NCBI GenBank assembly: GCA_025560025.1
Contig: CP048486.1
Span: 248,001-312,000, forward strand
DNA length: 64,000 nt
DNA from: Agrobacterium tumefaciens
GTDB lineage: Bacteria > Pseudomonadota > Alphaproteobacteria > Rhizobiales > Rhizobiaceae
Reading direction: 5' to 3'
Positions 46,090-55,092 of this stretch are shown here, in pieces; the first letter of the stretch is position 1; the number at the start of each line of letters is the position of its first letter. The notes beneath the pieces are model-generated. The model did not search any database, was not told the origin of the DNA, and saw only the letters and a list, made by a program, of their open reading frames with translations. A program made the position numbers and the translations under genes.

Positions 46090-49000
46090 TTATTCCGCAG
46101 GCGATACGGCGTCAGCAGCAATCTCATTCTCCTTCTTCCGATCCCCGAAAATCTTCATGACAAAAACGAAGAAGACGGGAACGAAGAAGATCGCGAGGAT
46201 CGTTGCCGAGATCATGCCGCCGAGCACACCGGTGCCGATGGCGTTCTGGCTGGCCGCGCTCGCACCGGAGGCAATCGCCATGGGCAGCACGCCCAGCGAA
46301 AAGGCAAGCGAGGTCATCAGGATCGGCCGGAAGCGCAAATGCGCCGCCTCGACTGTGGCATCATAGGTGGATTTTCCCTCTGCCCGCAAATCCTTGGCGA
46401 ATTCGATGATCAGGATCGCGTTTTTCGCAGACAGTCCGATGATGGCGATGAGGCCCACCATGAAGTAGACGTCGTTCGGCATGCCGCGCAACATCACCGC
46501 CGCCACCGAACCGATGACGCCGAGCGGCACCACCAGCATGACGGAGAGCGGAATGGACCAACTTTCGTAAAGCGCTGCCAGAAGCAGGAAGACGAACAGG
46601 ACGCTGAGCCCGATGAGCGCCGGCGCCTGCGAGCCGGACTGGATTTCCTGCAACGACTGGCCGGTCCATTCGAAACCGAAACCAGCAGGCAATTCACCCG
46701 CCAGACGCTCCATCTCGGCAATGGCATCGCCGGAAGAGTAGCCCGGTGCCGATTGTCCGCCGATACGGATGGCCGGATAGCCGTTGTAGCCGACCACCTG
46801 CGAGGGACCGCGGACCCATTCAACCGAGGCGAAGGAGCTGATCGGCACCATGCCGCCATTGGCGTTGCGAACGTTGAGGTGCAGAAGATCCTGCGTTTTC
46901 ATGCGCTGACCCTGCTCCGCCTGCACCGTCACGCGCTGCATGCGGCCGGCATTGGGGAAGTCGTTGACATAGGACGAACCCATATTGGCCGAGATGGTTG
47001 CGTTGATGTCGCTGAAGGTCACACCGAATGTATTGGCCTTCTCGCGATCGATGAGAAGATTGACCTGCGCGGAATCCGGCATGCCTTCGATACGAAGACC
47101 GGCGAGAACCGGGCTTTGCTGCGCGGCCGCCATCAGTTGCGCACCGGCGGCGCTCAGCGCTGCCTGTCCCGCACCCGCACGGTCCTGCAGGCGGAAAGTG
47201 AAGCCGCTGGAATTGCCGAGACCCTGAATGGGCGGTGGCGAAAGCGCAAAGGACATCGCGTCCGGCAAGCCCCACAGCTTGGCGTTTATCCGCGCCGAGA
47301 TCGCATTGGCGGAATCCTCCGGACCACGCTCGCTCCAGTCCTTCAACGTTGCGAAGGCGAGACCTGCATTCTGGCCGGAGCCCGAGAAGGAGAAACCGGA
47401 AACCGCGATCACACGGTCAACCGCAGGCTCTTCCAGAAAGATCTTTTCGATCTGCTGGATGGATTGCAGGGTACGGTCACTGCTTGCTTCCGCCGGCGCC
47501 TGGATGTCGACGATCAGGTAACCCTGGTCCTCATTGGGAAGGAAGGAGCTCGGCAACTGCATATAGGCCCAGCCGAGGCCGGCAAGCAGCGCCGCATAGA
47601 TGACCATGAAGCGGCCAGAGCGCTTGATGATCGACCCAACCGATGAGGAATATTTATGCGACGCCTTGTCGAAGCCGCGGTTGAACCAGCCGAAGAAGCC
47701 TTTCTTTTCATGGTGTCCGGCCTTGATCGGCTTCAGGAACGAAGCGCAGAGCGCCGGTGTCAGCGACAGCGCGAGGAAGCCGGAGAACAGGATGGACACC
47801 ACCATGGTCAGACTGAACTGCTGGTAGATGATACCGACAGCACCCGGGAAGAAGGCCATGGGCACGAACACCGCCGTCAGAACCAGCGTGATGCCGATGA
47901 TGGCGCCGGAAATCTGGCCCATCGCCTTGCGGGTCGCCTCCTTCGGCGACAGATGTTCTTCAGCCATGATGCGCTCGACATTCTCGACGACGACAATCGC
48001 GTCATCGACCAGAATACCTATGGCGAGAACCATGGCGAACATGGTCAGAACGTTGATCGAGAAACCCGAGACATACATGATGGCGCAGGTGCCGAGCAGC
48101 GCCACGGGCACCACGAGCGTGGGAATGATGGTGTAACGGATATTCTGAAGAAAGACGAACATCACCACGAAGACGAGGATGATCGCCTCGACCAGCGTAT
48201 TGATTACCTTCTGGATCGAGATCTTAACAAAGGGGCTGGTGTCGTAGGGGATTTCATATTCCAGACCCGCCGGGAAATAGCGTGACAGTTCCTCCATGGT
48301 GGCGCGCACGCCATCGGAAGTCTGCAGGGCATTGCCGGTGGGTGACAGCTGCACGCCGATGGCCGCACTGGGCTTGCCGTTCAGACGGCTGGAAAAGGCG
48401 TAGCTTTCACCGCCCACTTCCACCCGCGCCACATCGCGCAGCCGCACGGAGGAGCCGTCCGGGTTGGCACGCAGCACGATGGCGCCGAACTCATCCGGCG
48501 AGGTTAGCTGGCCCTGCACGTTGACGGTGGCCGAAATCTGCTGGCCGATCGGGTTTGGTGACGCGCCGATGCGGCCCGCGGCAACCTGCGAGTTCTGCGC
48601 CTGAATGGCGGAGATGACATCGGACGAGGTAAGGCTGAGGCCGAGCATCTTGTCCGGATCCATCCAGATACGCATGGAGCGCTGGGTGGCGAACAATTGC
48701 GCGCTGCCGACACCCGGCACGCGACGCAATTCGCCGAGCACGTTACGGCTGAGATAGTCACCGAGACCGATAGCGTCGGTATTCCCATCCATGGAGGTGA
48801 GCGCCACCATCATCAGGAACGAGGTGCCCGCCTGTTCGACGCGCAGACCCTGCTGCGTGACGGCCTGCGGCAGGCGCGGCTCGACACGGGCGATGCGGTT
48901 CTGAACCTCGACCTGCGCCTCGCCGATATTCGTGCCCGGCGCGAAGGTGACGTTGATGGAGATGCTACCGGAGGCTTCGGAGGTCGATTCAAAATAGAGA

Positions 49001-49224
49001 AGACCCGGAACCCCGTTCAGCTCCTCCTCGATGGGACGCGTGACGCTCTGGTAAATGTCTTCCGGCGCGGCACCCGGATAGGTGGTCGCGATCGAAATCT
49101 GCGGCGGCGCCACATTCGGATATTGCGCAATCGGCAGCATGGGAACGGCGAGAAGGCCGGCCAGCATGATGAAGATGGCGACGACCCAGGCAAAAATGGG
49201 CCGATCGATAAAAAAACGTGCCAT
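46090..49224 (-). CDS. RND multidrug efflux permease, HAE1 (AcrB/MexB) family
   Basis: 1,044-aa inner-membrane proton antiporter that extrudes hydrophobic compounds. It begins MARFFIDRPIFAWVVAIFIM, the HAE1 start, and has two repeats of six helices with large periplasmic loops. The helix-4 proton-relay region AIGILVDDAIVVVENVERIM holds the two essential Asp residues. The second half has IGLSAKNAILIIEFAKDLR, with the relay Lys. It lies 11 bases after the membrane-fusion gene. No outer-membrane channel gene is present in the cluster, so a distant TolC-like partner would be used. Confidence 0.95.
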   Translation of the reverse strand: MARFFIDRPIFAWVVAIFIMLAGLLAVPMLPIAQYPNVAPPQISIATTYPGAAPEDIYQSVTRPIEEELNGVPGLLYFESTSEASGSISINVTFAPGTNIGEAQVEVQNRIARVEPRLPQAVTQQGLRVEQAGTSFLMMVALTSMDGNTDAIGLGDYLSRNVLGELRRVPGVGSAQLFATQRSMRIWMDPDKMLGLSLTSSDVISAIQAQNSQVAAGRIGASPNPIGQQISATVNVQGQLTSPDEFGAIVLRANPDGSSVRLRDVARVEVGGESYAFSSRLNGKPSAAIGVQLSPTGNALQTSDGVRATMEELSRYFPAGLEYEIPYDTSPFVKISIQKVINTLVEAIILVFVVMFVFLQNIRYTIIPTLVVPVALLGTCAIMYVSGFSINVLTMFAMVLAIGILVDDAIVVVENVERIMAEEHLSPKEATRKAMGQISGAIIGITLVLTAVFVPMAFFPGAVGIIYQQFSLTMVVSILFSGFLALSLTPALCASFLKPIKAGHHEKKGFFGWFNRGFDKASHKYSSSVGSIIKRSGRFMVIYAALLAGLGWAYMQLPSSFLPNEDQGYLIVDIQAPAEASSDRTLQSIQQIEKIFLEEPAVDRVIAVSGFSFSGSGQNAGLAFATLKDWSERGPEDSANAISARINAKLWGLPDAMSFALSPPPIQGLGNSSGFTFRLQDRAGAGQAALSAAGAQLMAAAQQSPVLAGLRIEGMPDSAQVNLLIDREKANTFGVTFSDINATISANMGSSYVNDFPNAGRMQRVTVQAEQGQRMKTQDLLHLNVRNANGGMVPISSFASVEWVRGPSQVVGYNGYPAIRIGGQSAPGYSSGDAIAEMERLAGELPAGFGFEWTGQSLQEIQSGSQAPALIGLSVLFVFLLLAALYESWSIPLSVMLVVPLGVIGSVAAVMLRGMPNDVYFMVGLIAIIGLSAKNAILIIEFAKDLRAEGKSTYDATVEAAHLRFRPILMTSLAFSLGVLPMAIASGASAASQNAIGTGVLGGMISATILAIFFVPVFFVFVMKIFGDRKKENEIAADAVSPAE

Positions 49225-49235
49225 GAAATCGGTCC

Positions 49236-50420
49236 TTATTGCTTCGCAGCCGGGGCAGCCGCCCCGTCAGCGGCGGCGACATCGGCCTCGCGCGACCACA
49301 GCTCGGGCTTCACCTTCGCGCCGGGTGCGGTTTTCTGGAAACCTTCGGCAACCACGCGATCGCCATCCTTCAGCCCTTCGGAAATCACCCAGCGGTCGCC
49401 GATGGCTCGGCCGACACTGACACGCCGCTGCTCAACCGTGTCTTCCGCGTTAACGACAAGCACGCTCGCCTGCCCGCCCGCATCGCGCTGCACGGCCTGT
49501 TGCGGCACGGCGAAGGCTGCCCTCTCAATACCCTGCTGGATCTGGACGCGGACATACATGCCCGGCAGCAGATCGCCATTCGGGTTGGGGAATTCGCCAC
49601 GCAACGTCACCTGACCCGTGGTCTCATCGACCGCGGCTTCGGAAAACAGCAGACGGCCGGGAATAGGATAACGGCTGCCGTCATCGAACAGCAGGTTGAC
49701 CTCAGCCTCATTCGGGCCGGTCATCAGCTGACCGTCCTGCAGGGCCTTGCGCAGACGAATGAGATCGGCGGCGGGCTGGGTGAAATCGGCATAAATCGGA
49801 TCAAGCTGCTGGATCGTCGCCAGATTTTCCGAACCGGTGGCGCTGACAAGCGCGCCTTCGGTGATCCGCGCCCTGCCGATCATGCCGCTGATCGGTGCGG
49901 TAACGTTGGCATATTGCAGGTTGAGCTTCGCTTCGGCGACACCGGCTTCGGCAACGGCCACCTCGGCATCCGCCTGCGCCAGCTGGGCGATGGCATTGTC
50001 GAATTCCTGCTGGGAACCAACGTTGGAGCGGCGCAATTGCTGCTGCCTGTCCGCGGTCTGCCGTGCCTGCAGCTGCGCGGCCTGCGCCCGGCGCAGCGTT
50101 CCTTCCGCGCTGTCGACACGAACCTGAAACGGTGCGGGATCGATCCGGTAAAGAACGTCGCCTTCCTTGACGAGCGACCCCTGCTCGAACACCCGTTCGA
50201 CGATGATGCCGGAAACGCGCGGGCGCACTTCGGCAAGCCTTGTCGGCGCGATGCGACCCGGCAGTTCATTGTTGATGGGCAATTCTTCCTGCTTCACCGT
50301 CACGACTTTCACCGCGCCGGGTGGAGGCGCGCCGGGAGCAGACGCCTGCTCATCGCTACATCCGACCAGAACGATGCCCGTCAAGAACACCGCCACGATC
50401 TGTCCCAATCTCTTCGCCAT
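49236..50420 (-). CDS. RND efflux periplasmic adaptor (membrane fusion) lipoprotein
   Basis: 394-aa adaptor that links the pump to an outer-membrane channel. The lipobox is in TGIVLVGCSDEQ (Cys about residue 20). A lipoyl half-motif VRPRVSGIIVERVFEQG, a helical hairpin rich in Ala/Gln (about 100-160) and the second half-motif VTAPISGMIGRARITEGALV follow in the normal order. ATG 50420 (MAKRLGQIVAV) is six bases after GGAG; longer frames run into the operator palindrome. It is the first gene of the efflux operon. Confidence 0.92.
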   Translation of the reverse strand: MAKRLGQIVAVFLTGIVLVGCSDEQASAPGAPPPGAVKVVTVKQEELPINNELPGRIAPTRLAEVRPRVSGIIVERVFEQGSLVKEGDVLYRIDPAPFQVRVDSAEGTLRRAQAAQLQARQTADRQQQLRRSNVGSQQEFDNAIAQLAQADAEVAVAEAGVAEAKLNLQYANVTAPISGMIGRARITEGALVSATGSENLATIQQLDPIYADFTQPAADLIRLRKALQDGQLMTGPNEAEVNLLFDDGSRYPIPGRLLFSEAAVDETTGQVTLRGEFPNPNGDLLPGMYVRVQIQQGIERAAFAVPQQAVQRDAGGQASVLVVNAEDTVEQRRVSVGRAIGDRWVISEGLKDGDRVVAEGFQKTAPGAKVKPELWSREADVAAADGAAAPAAKQ

Positions 50421-50453
50421 CCTGCGCTCCGAATCCATAAAATAGGTCACATT

Positions 50454-50477
50454 TACATACATACTAAGACGTATGTA
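50454..50477. promoter_or_regulatory. AcrR-like operator before the efflux operon
   Basis: TACATACAT and ACGTATGTA, separated by six bases, form a 24-base palindrome. It closely follows the architecture and half-sites of the E. coli AcrR site (TACATACAT...ATGTATGTA). It begins 34 bases upstream of the adaptor ATG, in a good place for repression by the TetR-family protein at 45352-45975. Confidence 0.7.
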
Positions 50478-50656
50478 AAATTCTGGCAATGGATTTGTTG
50501 CAGCGCAACAGCGCTCTCACGCGGTTGTGAAAGCGGGCGAGACGGATTGGACAGGACGCAGTTACAAGGGACGAAGGATAAATGGCGTTAGAGGCTGTAC
50601 ATATCGCGACTAGCCGGAGGCAACAGTCGGACAAGTGAAGTCCCGCCCCCCCTTCC

Positions 50657-50745
50657 GTCATGCCCGGGCCTGTCCCGAGCATCCAAGCCCTTGCGATTCT
50701 TAGTGACGTCGGCAGATCCTCGGGACAAGCCCGAGGATGACGTCG
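50657..50745. repeat. Mosaic palindromic repeat, copy 11
   Basis: Left arm GTCATGCCCGGGCCTGTCCC and right end GATCCTCGGGACAAGCCCGA followed by GGATGACGTCG. The right end, read on the minus strand, is related to the CGTCATCCTCGGGCTTG arm targeted by the insertion sequence. It lies between the efflux operon and the diguanylate cyclase gene. Confidence 0.75.
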
Positions 50746-50913
50746 AGGCTGAGGGCAAGTCCCTCGACAAGCTGAGACCGCTCGCGTCTGCATTCCGGCC
50801 AGTCCATCGAAGATCGAGGAATACGGCTTAGCGGGCATATCGGTGAAGACGATGGGTCCGTTGCCATAAGCAGGAACGGCCCTGCACGTCAAAGAGCCCT
50901 GGCCGCCTGAACG

Positions 50914-52419
50914 TCAGAACAGGCGCTTCAGCGAGGTGGTTTCAGGCTGCGGGCTGGTCTTCGTCGCATCGCTATTATCGGCGGATCTGTTACGCAGCGC
51001 CGCATAATAGGCATTTTTCTGCTCGTACATATTCATATCGGCGCGGCGCACCAGCGATTCCATCGTCTCGCCAGCCTCGCTGGTTGCAACACCGAGCGAC
51101 AGGCTGAGCGGCGCGCTGGAATAGAACTGGTTATTGATCTTCAGCAGCTCATAAACGGTATCGACCATGGCCGCGGCGATCTGCTTGTCGGCCCCGGGAA
51201 GCAGGATGGCGAATTCGTCGCCGCCGATGCGCGCCGCATGGTTGGGCGTTGTCACGACGCCGTTCAGAACCTCGCCCATGCGCCGCAGCAGCGCGTCACC
51301 GGCATCGTGTCCCAGCTTGTCATTGGCGTCCTTCAGACCGTTGAGATCGATGACGATGGCCGAAACCGGGCGTAGCGCGCTGCGATCCAGCCTGTTCAGC
51401 TCATCGGAATAGAAAGCGCGGTTGTGCAGCTTGGTCAGCACATCGTGCTTGCCCAGATATTCGAGATAGGCTTCCGCCTTCTTGCGCGCGGTGATGTCCG
51501 TCAGCGCCACTTGCACCAGCGACCAGTCGCGCTCATGGCCCGGAAAAACGGAAAAGTGCAGCAGCACATGCCGCTCCGAACCATCCAGCGCGTAGTTCAC
51601 CACCTCGCGGTGATGGGTGAGATTGCCGTTCCAAAGCTCCATCAACTGCTCACGGAACGGCTTTTCCATCTCGCCGCGGAAAATATCGCCGAGCCGCTGC
51701 AACAGAACCTGCCGGTCCGGTGCACAAAACAGATCCAGCGTCGCCCGATTGACGTCGATCACCCGGATTTCGCTCATGCATTGGCGAACGAATTCGGGAT
51801 GCACATCCATGAACACCCGAAAATCGATGATGCCGCGTTCCCTGACTTCCTCGATCAGCCGACGGACCCGGCTAAAATCCTCCACCCAGAGGGAAACCGG
51901 CGAATGCTTGAACATACCTTCGGCATAACGGCGGTTGACAAGCTCCTTGCGGCGCGCCTCCTCGCGTTCCGTCACATCTTCGGTCGTGAGCAGCAGCCGC
52001 CCGAGCGTTTCTTCATGGCCAGGAATGACCGCGCCGCGCAGCTGGATATCCAGCCGCTTTCCGCCGATCGAGTAATTGACGGCATTGCTGGTGAATTCCG
52101 TCTTGCCCGCAAAGAGTTCCGAAAGCTCGTTCACGTGGCTTTCGAGCATGTCATCGCGAAAAATCCGGTGCAGATTGTCGACGAGATGCGCCTGATCGCG
52201 CGCTTCGAACAGCTCCAGCGTTTTGGCGTTGACCTGAAGCACGCGGATTTTCTGCGAACATGCCGCGACGCGGGACAAATCCTCCAGGAGAAAAGTCCTG
52301 ATATCCTCGACACCCTCCGCCCGCCAGATATCAAACTGGTTCTTCACCGCGCTGAAATCTTCGATCCACATCGCCACGGGCGCAAGATTGAAGATATTGG
52401 TATCGATCGTCTCAATCAT
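50914..52419 (-). CDS. Diguanylate cyclase with tandem duplicated PAS-like domains
   Basis: 501-aa cytoplasmic protein. Residues ~10-150 and ~168-310 are two copies of one PAS-like sensor module; compare APVAMWIEDFSAVKNQFD with SPVSLWVEDFSRVRRLIE. The C-terminal GGDEF domain (about 318-475) has an intact GGDEF at 399-403 and is probably active in making cyclic-di-GMP. No RxxD inhibitory site is evident in the right place. No membrane helices. The gene stands alone. Confidence 0.9.
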   Translation of the reverse strand: MIETIDTNIFNLAPVAMWIEDFSAVKNQFDIWRAEGVEDIRTFLLEDLSRVAACSQKIRVLQVNAKTLELFEARDQAHLVDNLHRIFRDDMLESHVNELSELFAGKTEFTSNAVNYSIGGKRLDIQLRGAVIPGHEETLGRLLLTTEDVTEREEARRKELVNRRYAEGMFKHSPVSLWVEDFSRVRRLIEEVRERGIIDFRVFMDVHPEFVRQCMSEIRVIDVNRATLDLFCAPDRQVLLQRLGDIFRGEMEKPFREQLMELWNGNLTHHREVVNYALDGSERHVLLHFSVFPGHERDWSLVQVALTDITARKKAEAYLEYLGKHDVLTKLHNRAFYSDELNRLDRSALRPVSAIVIDLNGLKDANDKLGHDAGDALLRRMGEVLNGVVTTPNHAARIGGDEFAILLPGADKQIAAAMVDTVYELLKINNQFYSSAPLSLSLGVATSEAGETMESLVRRADMNMYEQKNAYYAALRNRSADNSDATKTSPQPETTSLKRLF

Positions 52420-52588
52420 ACGGGCAGTCTTCTTCAGGATGAATGCGGGCGGATGCCGAAATCATGCGGAGCAGCGATCGCCAACCGCATATTGGGATTT
52501 ATTAGGGATATTTGATCTAAAGCAAGCATTTATCGCGCAAGCCCGCGGATTGCGCGATAATTCACGGTTTCAGGCAATATGCCGCCCG

Positions 52589-53413
<825 letters not shown>

Positions 53414-53537
53414 TCCATTCTGCAACGCATTCGGCGCGGATTCTTAGGCCCGCAGCAGCGTTTAATCAAATGGTTATTGGTGGCGGATGAGCGGGTAACA
53501 GGATGTCATAGGCAATGACATGAGGCACGTCGTCGCC

Positions 53538-53670
53538 GCTTGTTTCTTCTCCCCGCCGGGGAGAAGGTGGCCCGAAGGGTCGGATGAGGGGGCGAGGTAG
53601 CGATAGGCTGCGAGCTTGCCCCCTCATCCCGCTGCCGCGACCTTCTCCCCGGCGGGGAGAAGAAACAAGC
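53538..53670. repeat. Nested palindrome with perfect 31-bp inverted arms
   Basis: Arms 53538-53568 and 53640-53670 are exact reverse complements over 31 bases, each with an internal CTTCTCCCCG/CGGGGAGAAG palindrome. A second inverted pair, GATGAGGGGGC / GCCCCCTCATC, lies inside. It sits between the ureidoglycine aminohydrolase and methyltransferase genes. Confidence 0.9.
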
Positions 53671-53729
53671 GGCAGGCGCTCGCTTCAACTGAACCGGTCA
53701 GGGATAAAGCTTTCGTCAACCGGTATGAT

Positions 53730-54776
53730 TCAGCCCTTCTTACGCATCGTCGCATAGACGATATTGTGATTTTCGCCGAAGAACACATCCGCCTCGATGC
53801 TCGAGGGATCGGCGCTGGCATTGACGATGCGCCACATATCAGCCTTCGAGCGAAGGAGCAGCGCCCAGTTCATGAAGGTTTCCATATAGCCGTCGACAAC
53901 GATATCCTCGGAGAAATTGGCGAAGAGGAACATTCCGCCGGGTTTGAGCATCTCCATGCAGCGCCGGGTGAGCTTGATCGCCACCCTGTCGTTCAGATAA
54001 TCATAGAGACCGGCGGCATAGACCAGATCGAACGTGCCCAGTTCCTGCGTGCGCAGGACGATGTCGCGCACGGAGCCGTCGATCGCCTCGATGCGGCTGC
54101 CATTGAAATCACGCGCGACGGAGCCGACGCTCAAGGGGTCCTGATCGAGCGCCACCCAGCGCTTTATCCTGCCCTCTTTCAATGCAACGGATGCATCCGC
54201 CTCGCGCAGATGTCCCGACGCAATGGTGAGGATTTCCGTTTCCTCGCCATGCCGGGCCGCAGTCTCGTCCACGAAGCGCGTCAGCAGATCCCGCCGCTCG
54301 CGCACGGCAACCGAGGAACTGGCGTCCCTGGTATAGTCATAAAGGGCAGCGCCCAGCGGCGTGGCTTTCTTCACCAGATCGGCAACGCTGTCGTGACCGT
54401 AGATGAAGTCGAGAAGCTGGGCATCACCCGAATAACCTCTCGGCTTTTCGAACGACCAGCGTGTGAAGGGATCCTCGAGAAAATAGTCCGACACCGCGTG
54501 ATTCTGTACCAGCGGAATCAGTTCTGCCCACACGCTGGAGTGGAGCTTTTCGCGCAGGCCATGCAGCGCGCCGGCCGTTCGATGTATTATCTCACGTGCT
54601 GAAACACCATTGTCGAACTGCTGCTGTGCCAATTCGAGAATGAGCGCGATTTCTGCTTTCGCAACTGCGAACTGCTCATCGAAATTTTCCGTCCTGCGTG
54701 CAAAAATCTCTTTTGCGACAGTATCCGGGGTGATCAGACTTGCCCCGTCAAGATTTTTCTTCTTTACCCGCACCAC
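53730..54776 (-). CDS. Class I SAM-dependent methyltransferase
   Basis: 348-aa protein. The C-terminal half is a Rossmann methyltransferase: ILTIASGHLREADASVALKE (motif I region), WVALDQDPLSVGSVA (acidic loop) and LKPGGMFLFANFSED (post-motif). The N-terminal ~130 residues are helical with SFEKPRGYSGDAQLLDFIYG, a segment I associate with methyltransferases annotated for hydroxypalmitate methyl ester (extracellular factor) synthesis; that link is tentative. The start is GTG 54776, five bases after GGAGG. The substrate is unknown. Confidence 0.8.
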   Translation of the reverse strand: MVRVKKKNLDGASLITPDTVAKEIFARRTENFDEQFAVAKAEIALILELAQQQFDNGVSAREIIHRTAGALHGLREKLHSSVWAELIPLVQNHAVSDYFLEDPFTRWSFEKPRGYSGDAQLLDFIYGHDSVADLVKKATPLGAALYDYTRDASSSVAVRERRDLLTRFVDETAARHGEETEILTIASGHLREADASVALKEGRIKRWVALDQDPLSVGSVARDFNGSRIEAIDGSVRDIVLRTQELGTFDLVYAAGLYDYLNDRVAIKLTRRCMEMLKPGGMFLFANFSEDIVVDGYMETFMNWALLLRSKADMWRIVNASADPSSIEADVFFGENHNIVYATMRKKG

Positions 54777-55092
54777 TTCAGCCTCCAGTATTAACACATT
54801 GTTAACTATACGTTTCTGGGAGACGGAAGGCCACTCGCTTTCGATTTTTGAGCGGTGTAGGGATAGATTAGTAGATTAGCGTATTTTTTTGGTCACACTT
54901 AGGGGCGGAGGAGAAAGTGGATACGCAGTTTAGCGAAACTTAATGTTGCGAACGTATGATGCGTTCTTCCTTTCTATGTTTTCCGCACGCATTGGGAGAG
55001 ATCGGCAGGAACCCGCACCGGGTGCTACAGCACACGGAAAAGTGGAATAAGCAGTTACTTGATAAAGTATACGCAACACTATGGGAAAGTGC
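54777..55092. other. Divergent intergenic region, AT-rich
   Basis: No gene is seen in these 316 bases, which hold the promoters of the methyltransferase (leftward) and the GGDEF-EAL gene (rightward). Two related segments, GAAAGTGGATACGCAGTT near 54913 and GAAAAGTGGAATAAGCAGTT near 55035, form an imperfect direct repeat whose role is unclear. Confidence 0.4.

Noticed and set aside
45352..50420. Assigning the efflux cluster the Agrobacterium names ameABC or ifeABR
   Set aside because: The cluster lacks an outer-membrane gene and I cannot compare sequences directly, so a specific name would be guesswork.
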